47,822 nucleotides of DNA from CAG-103 sp905215475 (GTDB lineage: Bacteria; Bacillota; Clostridia; Oscillospirales; Oscillospiraceae): the NCBI GenBank assembly GCA_905215475.1, contig CAJMPW010000008.1, positions 1 through 47,822 of the forward strand. The letters are read 5' to 3'. Position 1 is the first letter of the stretch, and each line of letters starts with the position of its first letter. The notes under the pieces were generated by a model. The model did no database searches. It saw only the letters and a program-made list of their open reading frames with translations, and had not been told where the DNA came from. A program made the position numbers and the translations under genes. Shown piece after piece: positions 7,616-16,209 of this stretch.

Positions 7616-8416
7616 ATGCTCTATTATCTGATGCTTGTTCCCGCCGTGCTCAGCACTGCGGTGATTTATTTTTTATCCCCCGCGCTCAGTTACTGGTGGC
7701 TGCTGCCCGTGCTGCTCGGCTGCTTCGTGGTGGCGAACCTTGTGTACGTGCTGCTGATGTTTGTGTGCTCGCTCTTTGCCGGGCCGAACAGGATGTATGA
7801 CCGCATCAGCCCGTTTTACCTTGCGCTGACGCTGGCGCTCGACGGATGGATCCTCGCGCTCTGCCGCATCAAGATCCACGTCGAGGGACTGGAAAAGATC
7901 CCGACGGATTCGGAATTCCTCTTCGTGAGCAACCACCGCTCGAACTTTGACCCCATGGTGCAGTGGTGGGTGCTGCGGCGCTGGCCGCTGGCGTTCGTGT
8001 CCAAGCCGTCGAATATGCGCAAGTTCGTCATCGGTCCGTTCGTGCGCCGGTGCTGCTTTCTGCCGATCGACCGCGAAAACGCGCGCAACGCCCTGACCAC
8101 CATCAACGCCGCCGCCGGGCTCATCCGCGCACACGTGTGCTCGTTCGCCATCTACCCCGAGGGCACGCGCAGCAAAAGCGGTGAGCTGCTGCCGTGGCAC
8201 GCGGGCTCGCTCAAGATCGCGCAGAAGGCAAACGTCCCCATCGTGGTCGGCACGGTCGAGGGCACGGAGCGCATCGCGCACAACGTCCCCTGGCGGCGCT
8301 CGCACGTGTATGTGCGCATCCGCGAGGTCATCCCCGCCGAGACGGTCAAGGCCACCACGACCAACGCGCTCACGGAGGATATCTGCGGCAAAATGCACGC
8401 CGCGCTGGGAAAGTGA
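7616..8416 (+). CDS. plsC: 1-acyl-sn-glycerol-3-phosphate acyltransferase
   Basis: PlsC transfers an acyl chain to lysophosphatidic acid, making phosphatidic acid for membrane lipids. The 266-residue protein starts with two hydrophobic segments (about residues 1-55). The catalytic H(X4)D motif is NHRSNFD, with His107 and Asp112. The substrate-binding YPEGTRSKSG block follows near residue 180. GGAAAGG lies 10 bp before the ATG at 7616, so an in-frame GTG at 7598 is too early to be the start. A strong promoter lies upstream and a terminator downstream, so the gene stands alone. Confidence 0.88.
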   Translation: MLYYLMLVPAVLSTAVIYFLSPALSYWWLLPVLLGCFVVANLVYVLLMFVCSLFAGPNRMYDRISPFYLALTLALDGWILALCRIKIHVEGLEKIPTDSEFLFVSNHRSNFDPMVQWWVLRRWPLAFVSKPSNMRKFVIGPFVRRCCFLPIDRENARNALTTINAAAGLIRAHVCSFAIYPEGTRSKSGELLPWHAGSLKIAQKANVPIVVGTVEGTERIAHNVPWRRSHVYVRIREVIPAETVKATTTNALTEDICGKMHAALGK

Positions 8417-8430
8417 AAAACGCTGCACCG

Positions 8431-8463
8431 AACACTCGTCCGCGAAAGCGGGCGGGTGTTTTT
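8431..8463 (+). terminator. Terminator of plsC
   Basis: A 13-bp stem (two G-U pairs), GAAA tetraloop at 8444-8447, then TTTTT. It starts 15 bp after the stop codon. Confidence 0.85.
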
Positions 8464-8547
8464 CTCTTTCATTGGGTGCACAATGAAATAAATGCACATG
8501 AAATTTTTATACATATTAAGTTTATTGATACATTTTTGCCAAAGGAC

Positions 8548-8576
8548 TTGAAAATGCCGGAAATGAACCTTATAAT
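8548..8576 (+). promoter_or_regulatory. Promoter of the secreted repeat protein
   Basis: TTGAAA (8548-8553), 17-bp spacer, TATAAT (8571-8576). The ATG lies 70 bp downstream. Confidence 0.7.
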
Positions 8577-8645
8577 GCAGATGTGTCCGGAAACCCACAT
8601 CGGACACGACCCCACAGAAATACCGGAATAGGAGGTTCATTCACA

Positions 8646-10685
8646 ATGACATTCCGCAAACACGCAACCAGAATTCTTGCCCTGCTGCTGGCTGTGCTGC
8701 TGTTTGGTCAGCTTGCCGCATTCCAGCTGCCGGTCTCCGCCGCAAGCGCGGTCCCGGCCGGTCACAACGGCGCGGCCTACATCCCCGCCGGAGCAGACGT
8801 CAACGACCTGCTCAGCCAGACCCTGCTGAGCAATTATGACGAGGTCGGCTGCCAGCAATGGGAGTACCGCGCGACCAGCATCCTGTCGGACCGCGCCGTC
8901 AAATGGACGCCGGTCAACGGCTTTGACACCACCGGCAGCTTCTTCCGCGACCGCCTCAACGCGAGCTATCCCGCGCTCGACAGCGAATCGGCCGCGCAGA
9001 GCTACACCGTGCGCATGGAGGGGACGCACACGGTCTACACGTTCACAAAGCTGGCTTCTCCCGCGGCGGACGCCGCAGCCCCGTCCGTGACGCCGGACGC
9101 CGCTGACCCGTCCGTGACGCCGGGCGCCGCGCCGAGCGCAGCCCCGAGCACCGCGCCGGACACTGAGCCCGACACCGCGCCGGATGCCGCACTGAGCACC
9201 GCGGCCGGCACGACCGAGGACGAACCCGGCACCTACACGCTCAACATGACCTATACCGCCGACGGCAAGATCGACTTTGACGCGCTGCGCGCCGCCATCG
9301 TCGCCGCCGTCCTGCCCGATGCGGACGCCGCGTCCGTGACCGTGACCTATGAGGCCAAGGCGAAGATTTCATCGAAAATCACCGCCTATGTACCGCTCAA
9401 GGGCGACTGGGAAACAGTCGGCCTCCTTCCGTATGAATTCCCGGCCATCGCCGTCGGCACGTACAACGTCAAGCTCACCGTGAACGGTCAGGACACCATC
9501 GTCACCGTGACGCTGAAAGACGCGCGCACGCAGGCGAAGATCATGCTCAAGCAGGGCGTCTCCCTCACCTACACGAAGGACGCCGCCGCCATGCGCACGC
9601 AGATCCTCGACAAGCTCATCGACTGGTCGCAGACCTCCGTGAGCAAGGAAGCCGCCGCCAAGAGCATGGTCATCGAATATAAGACCAAAGGCTACCTGCC
9701 GAACACAAGCACGAACGAACTCTCCCCGGAACTCTGGTTCCCGATCGAGGGCGGCAGCGTCAAAATCTACACCGCGCCGAGCATCGGCGCCGGCGAAAAC
9801 CAGCAGATCCGCGCGAGCTTCCCGACCACGGCCGACTACCACGGCTGCGACGCGGTCGAGGGCACGCTCACGGTGAACAAGGCGTTCGTGCGCGTGCACG
9901 TCAAGCCCGCCGCGATCTTCTATGACGAGAAGCCGACCACGCAGCAGTACGTCACCACGAAGCCGGAGGACGACTTCGCCATCTTCAAGGTCTACAGCGG
10001 CCTGACCAGCAACGTCAAGGGCGCGATCTACCTGCAGCTGCCGGAGAGCATCCTCTCCACGAAGGCACGGGAAATGATCGACCCGGTCGTCAAGATCCTC
10101 TACGGCAAGACGCTCACGGACATCCTCAACGATGGCATGACCCTCGGCGAGCTGCGCGCGCTGCTGCAGAAGCTTGAGAAGCCGGCAGATGACCTCGCCG
10201 AGCTCCTGAAGCTCTTCAAAATCGACATCTCCTCGTTCACGGAGCTGCTCAAGGTGATCAACAAGATCCCCGGCGTGTTTGACAGCACGCGCGTGGCCAT
10301 CGGCTCGCCGAACCGCGCGGGTATGTACCTCACGACGGCGATCACGTCCAACCCGAACTACAAGACCGGCGTCGGCACGAGCACGCTCGTCGTGAAGATG
10401 CGCGCCACCGGTGCAAGCCTGGTCTGGAATAGCGACCAGACGACCTTCACCACCGATGAGCTGGCGAACAGCCCGCTCGGCGCCACGCTCATGCGCGACG
10501 GAAAAGCGTGCCACAATCAGGACGGCGTGCACTACCGCTATGTCGGCACGACGGACACGCACAGGCTGTACATCAGCAAAAATGCGCCCACCGAGCCCGG
10601 CACGTACCGCCAGACCGCCTACATTCTCGGCGGCAACGACATGGCAAAGTCCATCTCCCGCAGCATCACGATCACGGCAAACTAA
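8646..10685 (+). CDS. Large secreted protein with Ala/Pro/Thr-rich linker and Ig-like segments, function unknown
   Basis: The 679-residue product begins with a classical signal peptide (RKHATR, a Leu-rich core, then FQLPVSAASA, cleavage near residue 36). Residues about 37-135 are a folded segment. Then comes a low-complexity linker of about 55 residues with repeated TPDAADP, SAAPSTAP and PDTAPDAA units. The remainder looks like several beta-rich, Ig-like domains (for example SVKIYTAPSIGAGENQQIRA and GTLTVNKAFVRVHVKP), split by a helical LEKPADDLAELLKLF insert. It has no sortase motif, lipobox or transmembrane anchor at the C-terminus, so it is probably released or held non-covalently. AGGAGG precedes the ATG at 8646. 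It is monocistronic, with its own promoter and terminator. I do not recognise a function. Confidence 0.7.
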   Translation: MTFRKHATRILALLLAVLLFGQLAAFQLPVSAASAVPAGHNGAAYIPAGADVNDLLSQTLLSNYDEVGCQQWEYRATSILSDRAVKWTPVNGFDTTGSFFRDRLNASYPALDSESAAQSYTVRMEGTHTVYTFTKLASPAADAAAPSVTPDAADPSVTPGAAPSAAPSTAPDTEPDTAPDAALSTAAGTTEDEPGTYTLNMTYTADGKIDFDALRAAIVAAVLPDADAASVTVTYEAKAKISSKITAYVPLKGDWETVGLLPYEFPAIAVGTYNVKLTVNGQDTIVTVTLKDARTQAKIMLKQGVSLTYTKDAAAMRTQILDKLIDWSQTSVSKEAAAKSMVIEYKTKGYLPNTSTNELSPELWFPIEGGSVKIYTAPSIGAGENQQIRASFPTTADYHGCDAVEGTLTVNKAFVRVHVKPAAIFYDEKPTTQQYVTTKPEDDFAIFKVYSGLTSNVKGAIYLQLPESILSTKAREMIDPVVKILYGKTLTDILNDGMTLGELRALLQKLEKPADDLAELLKLFKIDISSFTELLKVINKIPGVFDSTRVAIGSPNRAGMYLTTAITSNPNYKTGVGTSTLVVKMRATGASLVWNSDQTTFTTDELANSPLGATLMRDGKACHNQDGVHYRYVGTTDTHRLYISKNAPTEPGTYRQTAYILGGNDMAKSISRSITITAN

Positions 10686-10704
10686 AGCACCCCCAAAACA
10701 CCAA

Positions 10705-10736
10705 AACGCCCGGAGCAGTGCTCCGGGCGTTTTTTC
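10705..10736. terminator. Bidirectional terminator between the secreted protein and kdpE-like gene
   Basis: A 13-bp perfect stem (AACGCCCGGAGCA and complement) with a one-base centre, followed by seven Ts on the plus strand. It lies between convergent genes. Confidence 0.85.
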
Positions 10737-10747
10737 TCGCTATGGGC

Positions 10748-11452
10748 TCAGTGGCTGTCGGCCATGCGGTAGCCGACGCCGACCTCGGTGAAGATATACT
10801 GCGGCTCGACCGGGTTTGGCTCGATCTTGCGGCGGATGTTGGCCATGTGCACGCGCAGGAGCTTGTTGTCCCCGCCGACGCCGGGACCCCAGAGCTCTTT
10901 CATCATGGACTTATAGGTGAGCACCTGCCCGGCGTGGCGTCCGAGCAAGGCGACGATCTTATACTCGTTCGGCGTCAGGTGCGTATCCTCTCCGGCGAGA
11001 TAGACGCGGTGCTTGTTGTAGTCCACGCACAGGTCGCCCACGCGGTACTCCCCCGTCATGGCCAGCGCGTCGCTCGTGCCGTCGGTGCGCGTGTGGCGCA
11101 GCGCCGTGCGGATGCGCGCCAGCAGCTCCACCGTGCCGAAGGGCTTGGTGAGATAGTCGTCCGCCCCCATGTCGAGCGCGGCCGCCTTGTCGAGCTCCGC
11201 GCTGCGCGCCGAGATGACGATGATCGGCATCCGGCTCCACGAGCGGACGGAGCGGATGATCTCACTGCCGTCCATGTCCGGCAGGCCGAGATCCAGCAGC
11301 AGCAGATCCGGGCAGTGCGAGGCGACCATCTCCAGCGCCGTCTTGCCGTCAGACGCGAGCAGCGGCTCGTAATCGTGACCGCGCAGCGCCGCCTGCAGAT
11401 ATTTGCTGATGCCGGGGTCGTCCTCGACGATGATGATTTTGTTGCGGATCAT
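10748..11452 (-). CDS. kdpE: Response regulator, OmpR/PhoB family, KdpE-like
   Basis: A 234-residue transcription factor. The receiver domain (residues 1-120) has the acidic pair EDD near residue 10, the phospho-acceptor in LLLLDLGLPDMDG, and Lys in DYLTKPFG. The C-terminal winged helix contains TPNEYKIVALLGRHAGQVL and ends with FTEVGVGYRMAD, which is close to KdpE proteins. The start overlaps the kinase stop (ATGA). No kdpABC genes are present in the window, so the regulated genes must be elsewhere or the system has another role. Confidence 0.85.
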   Translation of the reverse strand: MIRNKIIIVEDDPGISKYLQAALRGHDYEPLLASDGKTALEMVASHCPDLLLLDLGLPDMDGSEIIRSVRSWSRMPIIVISARSAELDKAAALDMGADDYLTKPFGTVELLARIRTALRHTRTDGTSDALAMTGEYRVGDLCVDYNKHRVYLAGEDTHLTPNEYKIVALLGRHAGQVLTYKSMMKELWGPGVGGDNKLLRVHMANIRRKIEPNPVEPQYIFTEVGVGYRMADSH

Positions 11453-12519
11453 GTGTGTCCCTCCTCCGCCAGCAGCCAGAAGCGAAATTCCGCGCCGCCG
11501 CCGACTCGATTTCTTGCATAGATCTCCCCGCCGTGCGCGCGCACGATCGCGCGGCAGACGCTCAGCCCGATGCCCATGTGCCGGCTGCGGTCGGACGCTT
11601 CCACCGCGCCGAGCGGCAGATAGCCGTCAAAGAGCACGCCGAGCAGCTGCGGCGGGATGCCGTCGCCGTTGTCCGCCACGGTCAGCCAGACGCGGCTGCC
11701 CTCGTCGCGGATCTCGATGAAGATCTCCGTCGCCGACGGGCTGTGCCGGGCGACGTTTTCCAGCAGGTTGAGCAGCACCTGCTCGATGAGCGTGGCGTCC
11801 ATCGGCACGAGCAGGATCTCCTCCGGCTTTGTGACCGCGATGGGGATGTCCGTGCCGCAGTTTTTGCGGAAGCGCCGGATGGCGCTGCCGACGATCTCCT
11901 CGACGACCTCGTCCGACTTCTCGATGACGACGCCCTCCTCGCTGAAGCGCGTGACGGACAGGATGTTTTCCGACAGGTGCAGCAGCCACTGCGCGTTCTG
12001 GCGGATCTCCTCGACCAGACCGCGCCCCTCGTCGGTGAGCGTTTCGCCCTCCTCGACCGTCGCGCTCAGACCCATGATCGCCGCGAGCGGCGTGCGGATG
12101 TCGTGCGAGACGCTGCGCAGGAGATTGACGCGCATACGGTCCTTTTCTGCCTCATAGCGCAGCTGCTCCTGCCGCTTGATCTGCGTGGTGAGTGTGCTCA
12201 CGAGCACACTCACGACCAGCATGACCGCGAACGTCAGCGGATAACCGTCGATGGAAAGGTTGAATTCGTGAAACGGGTAGGTGAACAGATAGTTCACGCC
12301 CACCACGCCGAACGCTGCCGCCAGCACGCCGGGCAGATAGCCGTTGGTAAAGCGCGAAACGAGCACCACCGCCAGGATGAACACCGACGTGGCAAACGGA
12401 TTGTTGTCGTCATAGCACGCCGACAGCAGCATACAGATGCCGACCGCGCCGCCCATGACAAGGATGAAAACACCCAGATCGCGCAGCCACTGCGGCACGC
12501 GCTTACTCGCTTTTTTCAT
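11449..12519 (-). CDS. kdpD: Sensor histidine kinase, short KdpD-like (DUF4118 type)
   Basis: A membrane kinase of about 356 residues. It has a DUF4118-type membrane region (three to four helices, residues 15-115, including FTNGYLPGVLAAAFGVVGVN). The H-box is SVSHDIRTPLAAI, with N-box NLLENVARH and G-boxes DNGDGIPP and GIGLSVCRAIVRAHGG. It lacks the large N-terminal Kdp/Usp sensor part of full-length KdpD, a form common in Firmicutes. GAGGGG precedes the ATG at 12519, which is preferred over the longer frame. It is cotranscribed with the overlapping response regulator. Confidence 0.85.
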   Translation of the reverse strand: MKKASKRVPQWLRDLGVFILVMGGAVGICMLLSACYDDNNPFATSVFILAVVLVSRFTNGYLPGVLAAAFGVVGVNYLFTYPFHEFNLSIDGYPLTFAVMLVVSVLVSTLTTQIKRQEQLRYEAEKDRMRVNLLRSVSHDIRTPLAAIMGLSATVEEGETLTDEGRGLVEEIRQNAQWLLHLSENILSVTRFSEEGVVIEKSDEVVEEIVGSAIRRFRKNCGTDIPIAVTKPEEILLVPMDATLIEQVLLNLLENVARHSPSATEIFIEIRDEGSRVWLTVADNGDGIPPQLLGVLFDGYLPLGAVEASDRSRHMGIGLSVCRAIVRAHGGEIYARNRVGGGAEFRFWLLAEEGHT

Positions 12520-12692
12520 AAGCACCCCTCTTTGTCCCTCTTTCCGGATCGCTCCGGCTCCCGCCCCAGCATAGCACAATGTGCGCCCGCGCGCGACTGT
12601 CTTTGCAGCGCTGCGCCGATTTCTTTCCGCCTTCTTAACGGCTGCGCGCCGTTTTTGCCGCGCCTTTCCGGAAAATTAGCGCCTGTTTATCT

Positions 12693-12698
12693 TATAAT
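12693..12698 (+). promoter_or_regulatory. -10 box upstream of the small membrane ORF
   Basis: A perfect TATAAT lies 79 bp before the 24-codon ORF. No good -35 box is seen at the right distance. The leader between contains a GGTC...GGCC-type GC-rich hairpin at about 12731-12750. Confidence 0.35.
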
Positions 12699-12776
12699 GA
12701 AGTAACTTCAAGGTAAGTAATTTTGTCGCCCCGGTCGGACACCGGCCGGAGCTTTCGGGGGAAAGGAGGCAGACAC

Positions 12777-12851
12777 ATGATCTTTGCAGCAGTCGGCGGT
12801 GGTATGATCCTTGCCTGCGGTGGATTTGTGTGGTACATCCTCAAGCGCTGA
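12777..12851 (+). CDS. 24-residue single-helix membrane peptide (KdpF-like in size and position)
   Basis: A small ORF with a textbook ribosome binding site (AAAGGAGG, 8 bp spacing) encodes 24 residues: an uninterrupted hydrophobic, glycine-rich helix ending in Lys-Arg. It is divergent from the kdpD-like gene. KdpF, the small subunit of the Kdp potassium pump, is also a peptide of this size. The family's C-terminal Pro-Glu motif is not present, so the name is only a suggestion. It may be a regulator of the adjacent kinase or an independent small membrane protein. A strong terminator follows 54 bp downstream, so the transcript would be about 250 nt. Confidence 0.6.
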   Translation: MIFAAVGGGMILACGGFVWYILKR

Positions 12852-12904
12852 CACACATCGCGTCGAGAGAGGACCATGAGAGAGCACAGTGACCGCACAG
12901 TCAC

Positions 12905-12942
12905 AAAAAGCCAGCCGGAACGGTTTCCGGCTGGCTTTTTTC
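12905..12942. terminator. Bidirectional terminator
   Basis: A 16-bp perfect stem (AAAAAGCCAGCCGGAA and complement) with a CGGT loop and T tracts in both directions. It serves the small ORF and the convergent SGNH hydrolase gene. Confidence 0.9.
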
Positions 12943-12946
12943 GTTT

Positions 12947-13717
12947 TCAGCGGACGATCGCCTTCGTGCGCAGCCAGTCGCACCAGTCCAGATCGTACTT
13001 TGCGTAGACATGGGTGCTGTCGCCGCTGGCATCGGCGCGCAGGTTGCCGTTTTCGTCGTCGAACACCTCGTTGATGTCGATGTAGAAGATGTCCTTCCCG
13101 TCGGCCAGCGCGGCAAGCTTCTCGTTGAGGCGGTCGATGCGGGGGTTATTGAACGTCGCGTCCGTGCTCGAGCGCGACGGGCCGACGTGCAGGTTTGCCT
13201 CGACATAGACGATGGCGTTCGGCTGCGCGGCGCGCACGGCGTCGATCAGGGCGGAGAACTTCGCCGCGATGTCATCCAGATCGTTGCCGAGCTCGTTGAT
13301 GCCGAGCATGATGTAGACCTTGCCGAAGGTCTTTTGGCTCAAAAGCTGCGGCAGTGTGACCGTGCCGACATTTTTCACCGGGATGGACTTCGTCTGCGCG
13401 ACGTAGACATTGAGACCGACGTCGGCAAAATAGGTCGCATTTTTCAGGTTGCCGTATTCGGCGATGCCGACGGTGCGCGAGTCGCCGATGAAGAGCGCGT
13501 CGTCAAAATAGGACGCGTCCACGGTCGTGAAGTGCAGCGGCGTCGGCTCGGGCGTGGGTGTGGGCTCGGCCGTGACCTCCGGCGTGGGGGTGACGGCGGC
13601 GACCGGCTCCTTGCCGGTGCTGCTGCGGTCGATCAGGCCGCGGATGAGAAACGGCGCCGCCGCAAGCGCGGCCACCAGCAGCAGGATGAGGAAATGTTGC
13701 GGTTTGATGCGTTTCAT
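12947..13717 (-). CDS. Membrane-anchored SGNH/GDSL hydrolase-family protein
   Basis: The 256-residue protein has an N-terminal signal anchor (residues 8-27) and a TPTPEVTAEPTPTPEPTP linker. An extracytoplasmic SGNH domain follows, with FIGDSRT (Ser80), a GINELGN block and a C-terminal D..TH motif (DSTHVY). Domains of this type act as O-acyl transferases or esterases on cell-surface polymers. The gene follows the MBOAT gene by 13 bp on the same strand, a classical pairing. The MBOAT protein would pass acyl groups across the membrane, and this protein would place them on the polymer. The polymer is unknown. Confidence 0.78.
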   Translation of the reverse strand: MKRIKPQHFLILLLVAALAAAPFLIRGLIDRSSTGKEPVAAVTPTPEVTAEPTPTPEPTPLHFTTVDASYFDDALFIGDSRTVGIAEYGNLKNATYFADVGLNVYVAQTKSIPVKNVGTVTLPQLLSQKTFGKVYIMLGINELGNDLDDIAAKFSALIDAVRAAQPNAIVYVEANLHVGPSRSSTDATFNNPRIDRLNEKLAALADGKDIFYIDINEVFDDENGNLRADASGDSTHVYAKYDLDWCDWLRTKAIVR

Positions 13718-13730
13718 GCGTCTACGCTCC

Positions 13731-15149
13731 TTAGAATCGGAAGTACATAAAGGGGTCGTTCATGCCCTTGCTCAGGCAGAACAGGCACAGCCAGAACAGC
13801 ACGGCCAGAATGATTGCGCCGAGCCACGTGCCCTTGAGCCGCCGGTACAGATACGCCGGCAGCGACGTCGAGCACAGCAGACCGAGGATGAGAAACACGC
13901 CGTAGGTCTTGCCGTACTTGAGGAAATCGAGCGGATACGCCGCCGCGGTGCGCGAAAACAGCGGGAACAGGCGGCCGAAATACGCACCCAGCTGCCCGAA
14001 GTCCGACACGGAGAACACCGCCCACGACACCGGGATGAGCACGAGCATATACAGATGACCGAGCACCGGCCAGCGGTCAAGATATTTCTTGAGCCAGAGC
14101 TTTTCCACGACCAGCACCGCGAACAGGCCCAGACCCCAGAGCAGGAAGTTCAGGTGTGCGCCGTGCCAGAGACCGGTCGCAAGCCAGACGACCAGCAGGT
14201 TAAAGATCATGCGCTTGCGGCTGCAGCGGCTGCCGCCGAGCGGGATATACAGATACTCGCGGAACCACGTGCCGAGCGTGATGTGCCAGCGCCGCCAGAA
14301 CTCCGTCATGCTCAGCGCCAGATACGGGCAGCGGAAGTTCTCCGGGATGTGGAAGCCCAGCATCCGGCCGATGCCGATGGCCATGAGCGAGTAGCCCCAG
14401 AAGTCAAAGTAGAGCTGGAACGAATACGCAAACGCGGCCATCCACGCAAGCGGTGTCGAGAGGCTCTCGAAACCGATGGTGGTCACATCGCGCCAGAGAC
14501 CGCCGAGCTGGTTTGCCAGCAGCACCTTGAGCGCCATGCCGAACAAAAACAGCTTCAGCCCGTCGACCGCCTGACGCAGCGACACGTCGCGCGCGCCAAA
14601 CTCCGGCTGCAGCTCCGTATAGCTTGCGATCGGACCGGAGACCAGCTTCGGGAACATGGTCAGGTACGTGCCGAACGTGAGCAGCGAGCGCTCCGGCGCG
14701 ACCGTGCCGCGGTAGACATCGACCAGATAGCCCGCCGCCGAGAACGTGTAGAAGCTGATGCCGACCGGCAGCGCCCAGCGCAGCAGCGGGATCGCCGCCT
14801 TGCCGCCGGACACGAGCCCGAGCGCACCGTTGACGCCGGTGAGCACGAAGTTGAGATATTTAAATAGGAACAGCCACAGGAAGTTGTAGCAGATGCCGAG
14901 GATGAGCCACAGCTTCGCGCGCGGCTTGTCGCGCACGATGGCCAGACCCAGCCCGTAGTTGACCAGCACCGATGCGGCCAGCAGCGCAAAATACGCCCAC
15001 TGACCGTCCAGCCCGATGATATAAAACACGCTGCTCCCCGCCAGCAGCACGGCATTGCGTGCGCCGGCCGGACGCGACGGTGTCAGATAGTACACCAGCA
15101 AAAACGCCGGGAAGAAGCAAAACAAAAACGACAGGCTGCTGAAAACCAC
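13731..15149 (-). CDS. MBOAT family O-acyltransferase (AlgI/DltB-like)
   Basis: A 472-residue polytopic membrane protein. The MBOAT signature is clear: SMTEFWRRWHITLGTWFRE, YIPLGG, and the catalytic His in GLWHGAHLNFLLWG. Relatives (AlgI, PatA, DltB) move acyl groups from a cytoplasmic donor to an extracytoplasmic acceptor. The start is GTG at 15149, with AGGAGGAGAAAGG upstream. It forms a two-gene operon with the SGNH protein. No dltA/dltC genes are present, so D-alanylation is unlikely and acetylation of a surface glycan is the simplest guess. Confidence 0.88.
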   Translation of the reverse strand: MVFSSLSFLFCFFPAFLLVYYLTPSRPAGARNAVLLAGSSVFYIIGLDGQWAYFALLAASVLVNYGLGLAIVRDKPRAKLWLILGICYNFLWLFLFKYLNFVLTGVNGALGLVSGGKAAIPLLRWALPVGISFYTFSAAGYLVDVYRGTVAPERSLLTFGTYLTMFPKLVSGPIASYTELQPEFGARDVSLRQAVDGLKLFLFGMALKVLLANQLGGLWRDVTTIGFESLSTPLAWMAAFAYSFQLYFDFWGYSLMAIGIGRMLGFHIPENFRCPYLALSMTEFWRRWHITLGTWFREYLYIPLGGSRCSRKRMIFNLLVVWLATGLWHGAHLNFLLWGLGLFAVLVVEKLWLKKYLDRWPVLGHLYMLVLIPVSWAVFSVSDFGQLGAYFGRLFPLFSRTAAAYPLDFLKYGKTYGVFLILGLLCSTSLPAYLYRRLKGTWLGAIILAVLFWLCLFCLSKGMNDPFMYFRF

Positions 15150-15333
15150 GGACCTTTCTCCTCCTGAACCACAAACAGAGCATCAAATTTACATAACAAA
15201 TTCGCATGGAAAGGGTATCATACTTTTTGGGATTTGTGTGCGTTTTCGGACAAAAAAACTGCACAAACTTTTCAGTCGAATTTTGGTGGTTTTCGTGGTT
15301 GTTGCCGCGTGGGCGGAAATCCTGTCCGGCGGA

Positions 15334-15373
15334 AGAAAAAATCTCCGGCGTCGGTACGCGACCGGCGCCGGAG
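15334..15373 (-). terminator. Terminator of the ABC transporter operon
   Basis: CTCCGGCG and CGCCGGAG arms close a GC-rich hairpin that ends in ATTTTTTC on the minus strand, 41 bp past the ATPase stop. The rest of the 15150-15413 gap holds no ORF that I can support. Confidence 0.7.
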
Positions 15374-15413
15374 CGGCTGGATATGCGGATGTTTTTGCGT
15401 GCAGACGCGCCCG

Positions 15414-16208
15414 TCAGCTCAGCAGCACCGCGTCGGATTCGACCTGCGTGCCCGCGACCTCGGCAAACTTGTCGAGCAGGTCGCGCTTGGTGAGCTTTTG
15501 CTTTTCCTCGCCCTCGATGTCGAGGATGATGCGCCCCTCGTTCATCATGATGAGGCGGTTGCCGTGCACGATGGCGTCTTTCATGTTATGGGTGATCATC
15601 ATGGCGGTCAGCTCGTTTTCGCGCACGATGCGGTCCGAAAGCTCGAGCACCTTGGCCGCCGTCGCAGGGTCGAGCGCCGCGGTGTGCTCGTCGAGCAGCA
15701 GCAGCTTCGGCTTTTGCAGCGAGGCCATGAGCAGCGTCAGCGCCTGACGCTGACCGCCGGAGAGCAGGCCGACCTTCGCCGTCATGCGATCCTCGAGCCC
15801 GAGGCCGAGGGTCTTGAGCCGCTCGTGATATTCCTCGCGCTCGGCGTTCGTGACGCCCCAGCGCAGGGTGCGCTTTTTGCCGCGGCGCGCGGCGAGGGCG
15901 AGGTTCTCCTCGATCTGCATATTTGCGGCCGTGCCCATCATGGGGTCCTGGAACACGCGGCCGATGTACTGTGCGCGGCGAAACTCCGGCATGGCGGTCA
16001 CGTCCACGCCGTCGAGGATGATGCGCCCGTCGTCCACCGGCCAGACGCCCGCGACGGCGTTGAGCATGGTGGATTTTCCGGCGCCGTTGCCGCCGATGAC
16101 GGTCACGAAATCGCCCGGCTTCAGGTGCAGCGACAGCCCGTCGAGCGCCCGCTTTTCGTTGATCGTGCCGGGGTTGAAGGTCTTGGAGATATGGTCTAAC
16201 GTCAGCAT
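15414..16208 (-). CDS. ABC transporter ATP-binding protein (aromatic amino acid-type importer)
   Basis: A 264-residue ABC ATPase that would power uptake by the neighbouring permease. Walker A is GGNGAGKS (about residues 39-46), the Q-loop is FQDP, the signature LSGGQ, Walker B LLLLDEHTAALD, and the H-loop ITHN. Sequence and gene set fit the family paired with PF04392-type binding proteins (the TrpXYZ group in streptococci). Only one nucleotide separates it from the permease stop. It is the last gene of the operon controlled by the tyrosine leader peptide. Confidence 0.85.
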   Translation of the reverse strand: MLTLDHISKTFNPGTINEKRALDGLSLHLKPGDFVTVIGGNGAGKSTMLNAVAGVWPVDDGRIILDGVDVTAMPEFRRAQYIGRVFQDPMMGTAANMQIEENLALAARRGKKRTLRWGVTNAEREEYHERLKTLGLGLEDRMTAKVGLLSGGQRQALTLLMASLQKPKLLLLDEHTAALDPATAAKVLELSDRIVRENELTAMMITHNMKDAIVHGNRLIMMNEGRIILDIEGEEKQKLTKRDLLDKFAEVAGTQVESDAVLLS

Positions 16209-16209
16209 A

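Noticed and set aside
12856..12960. Second small ORF starting at about 12876
   Set aside because: It reads straight through the terminator palindrome and has no independent coding signal.
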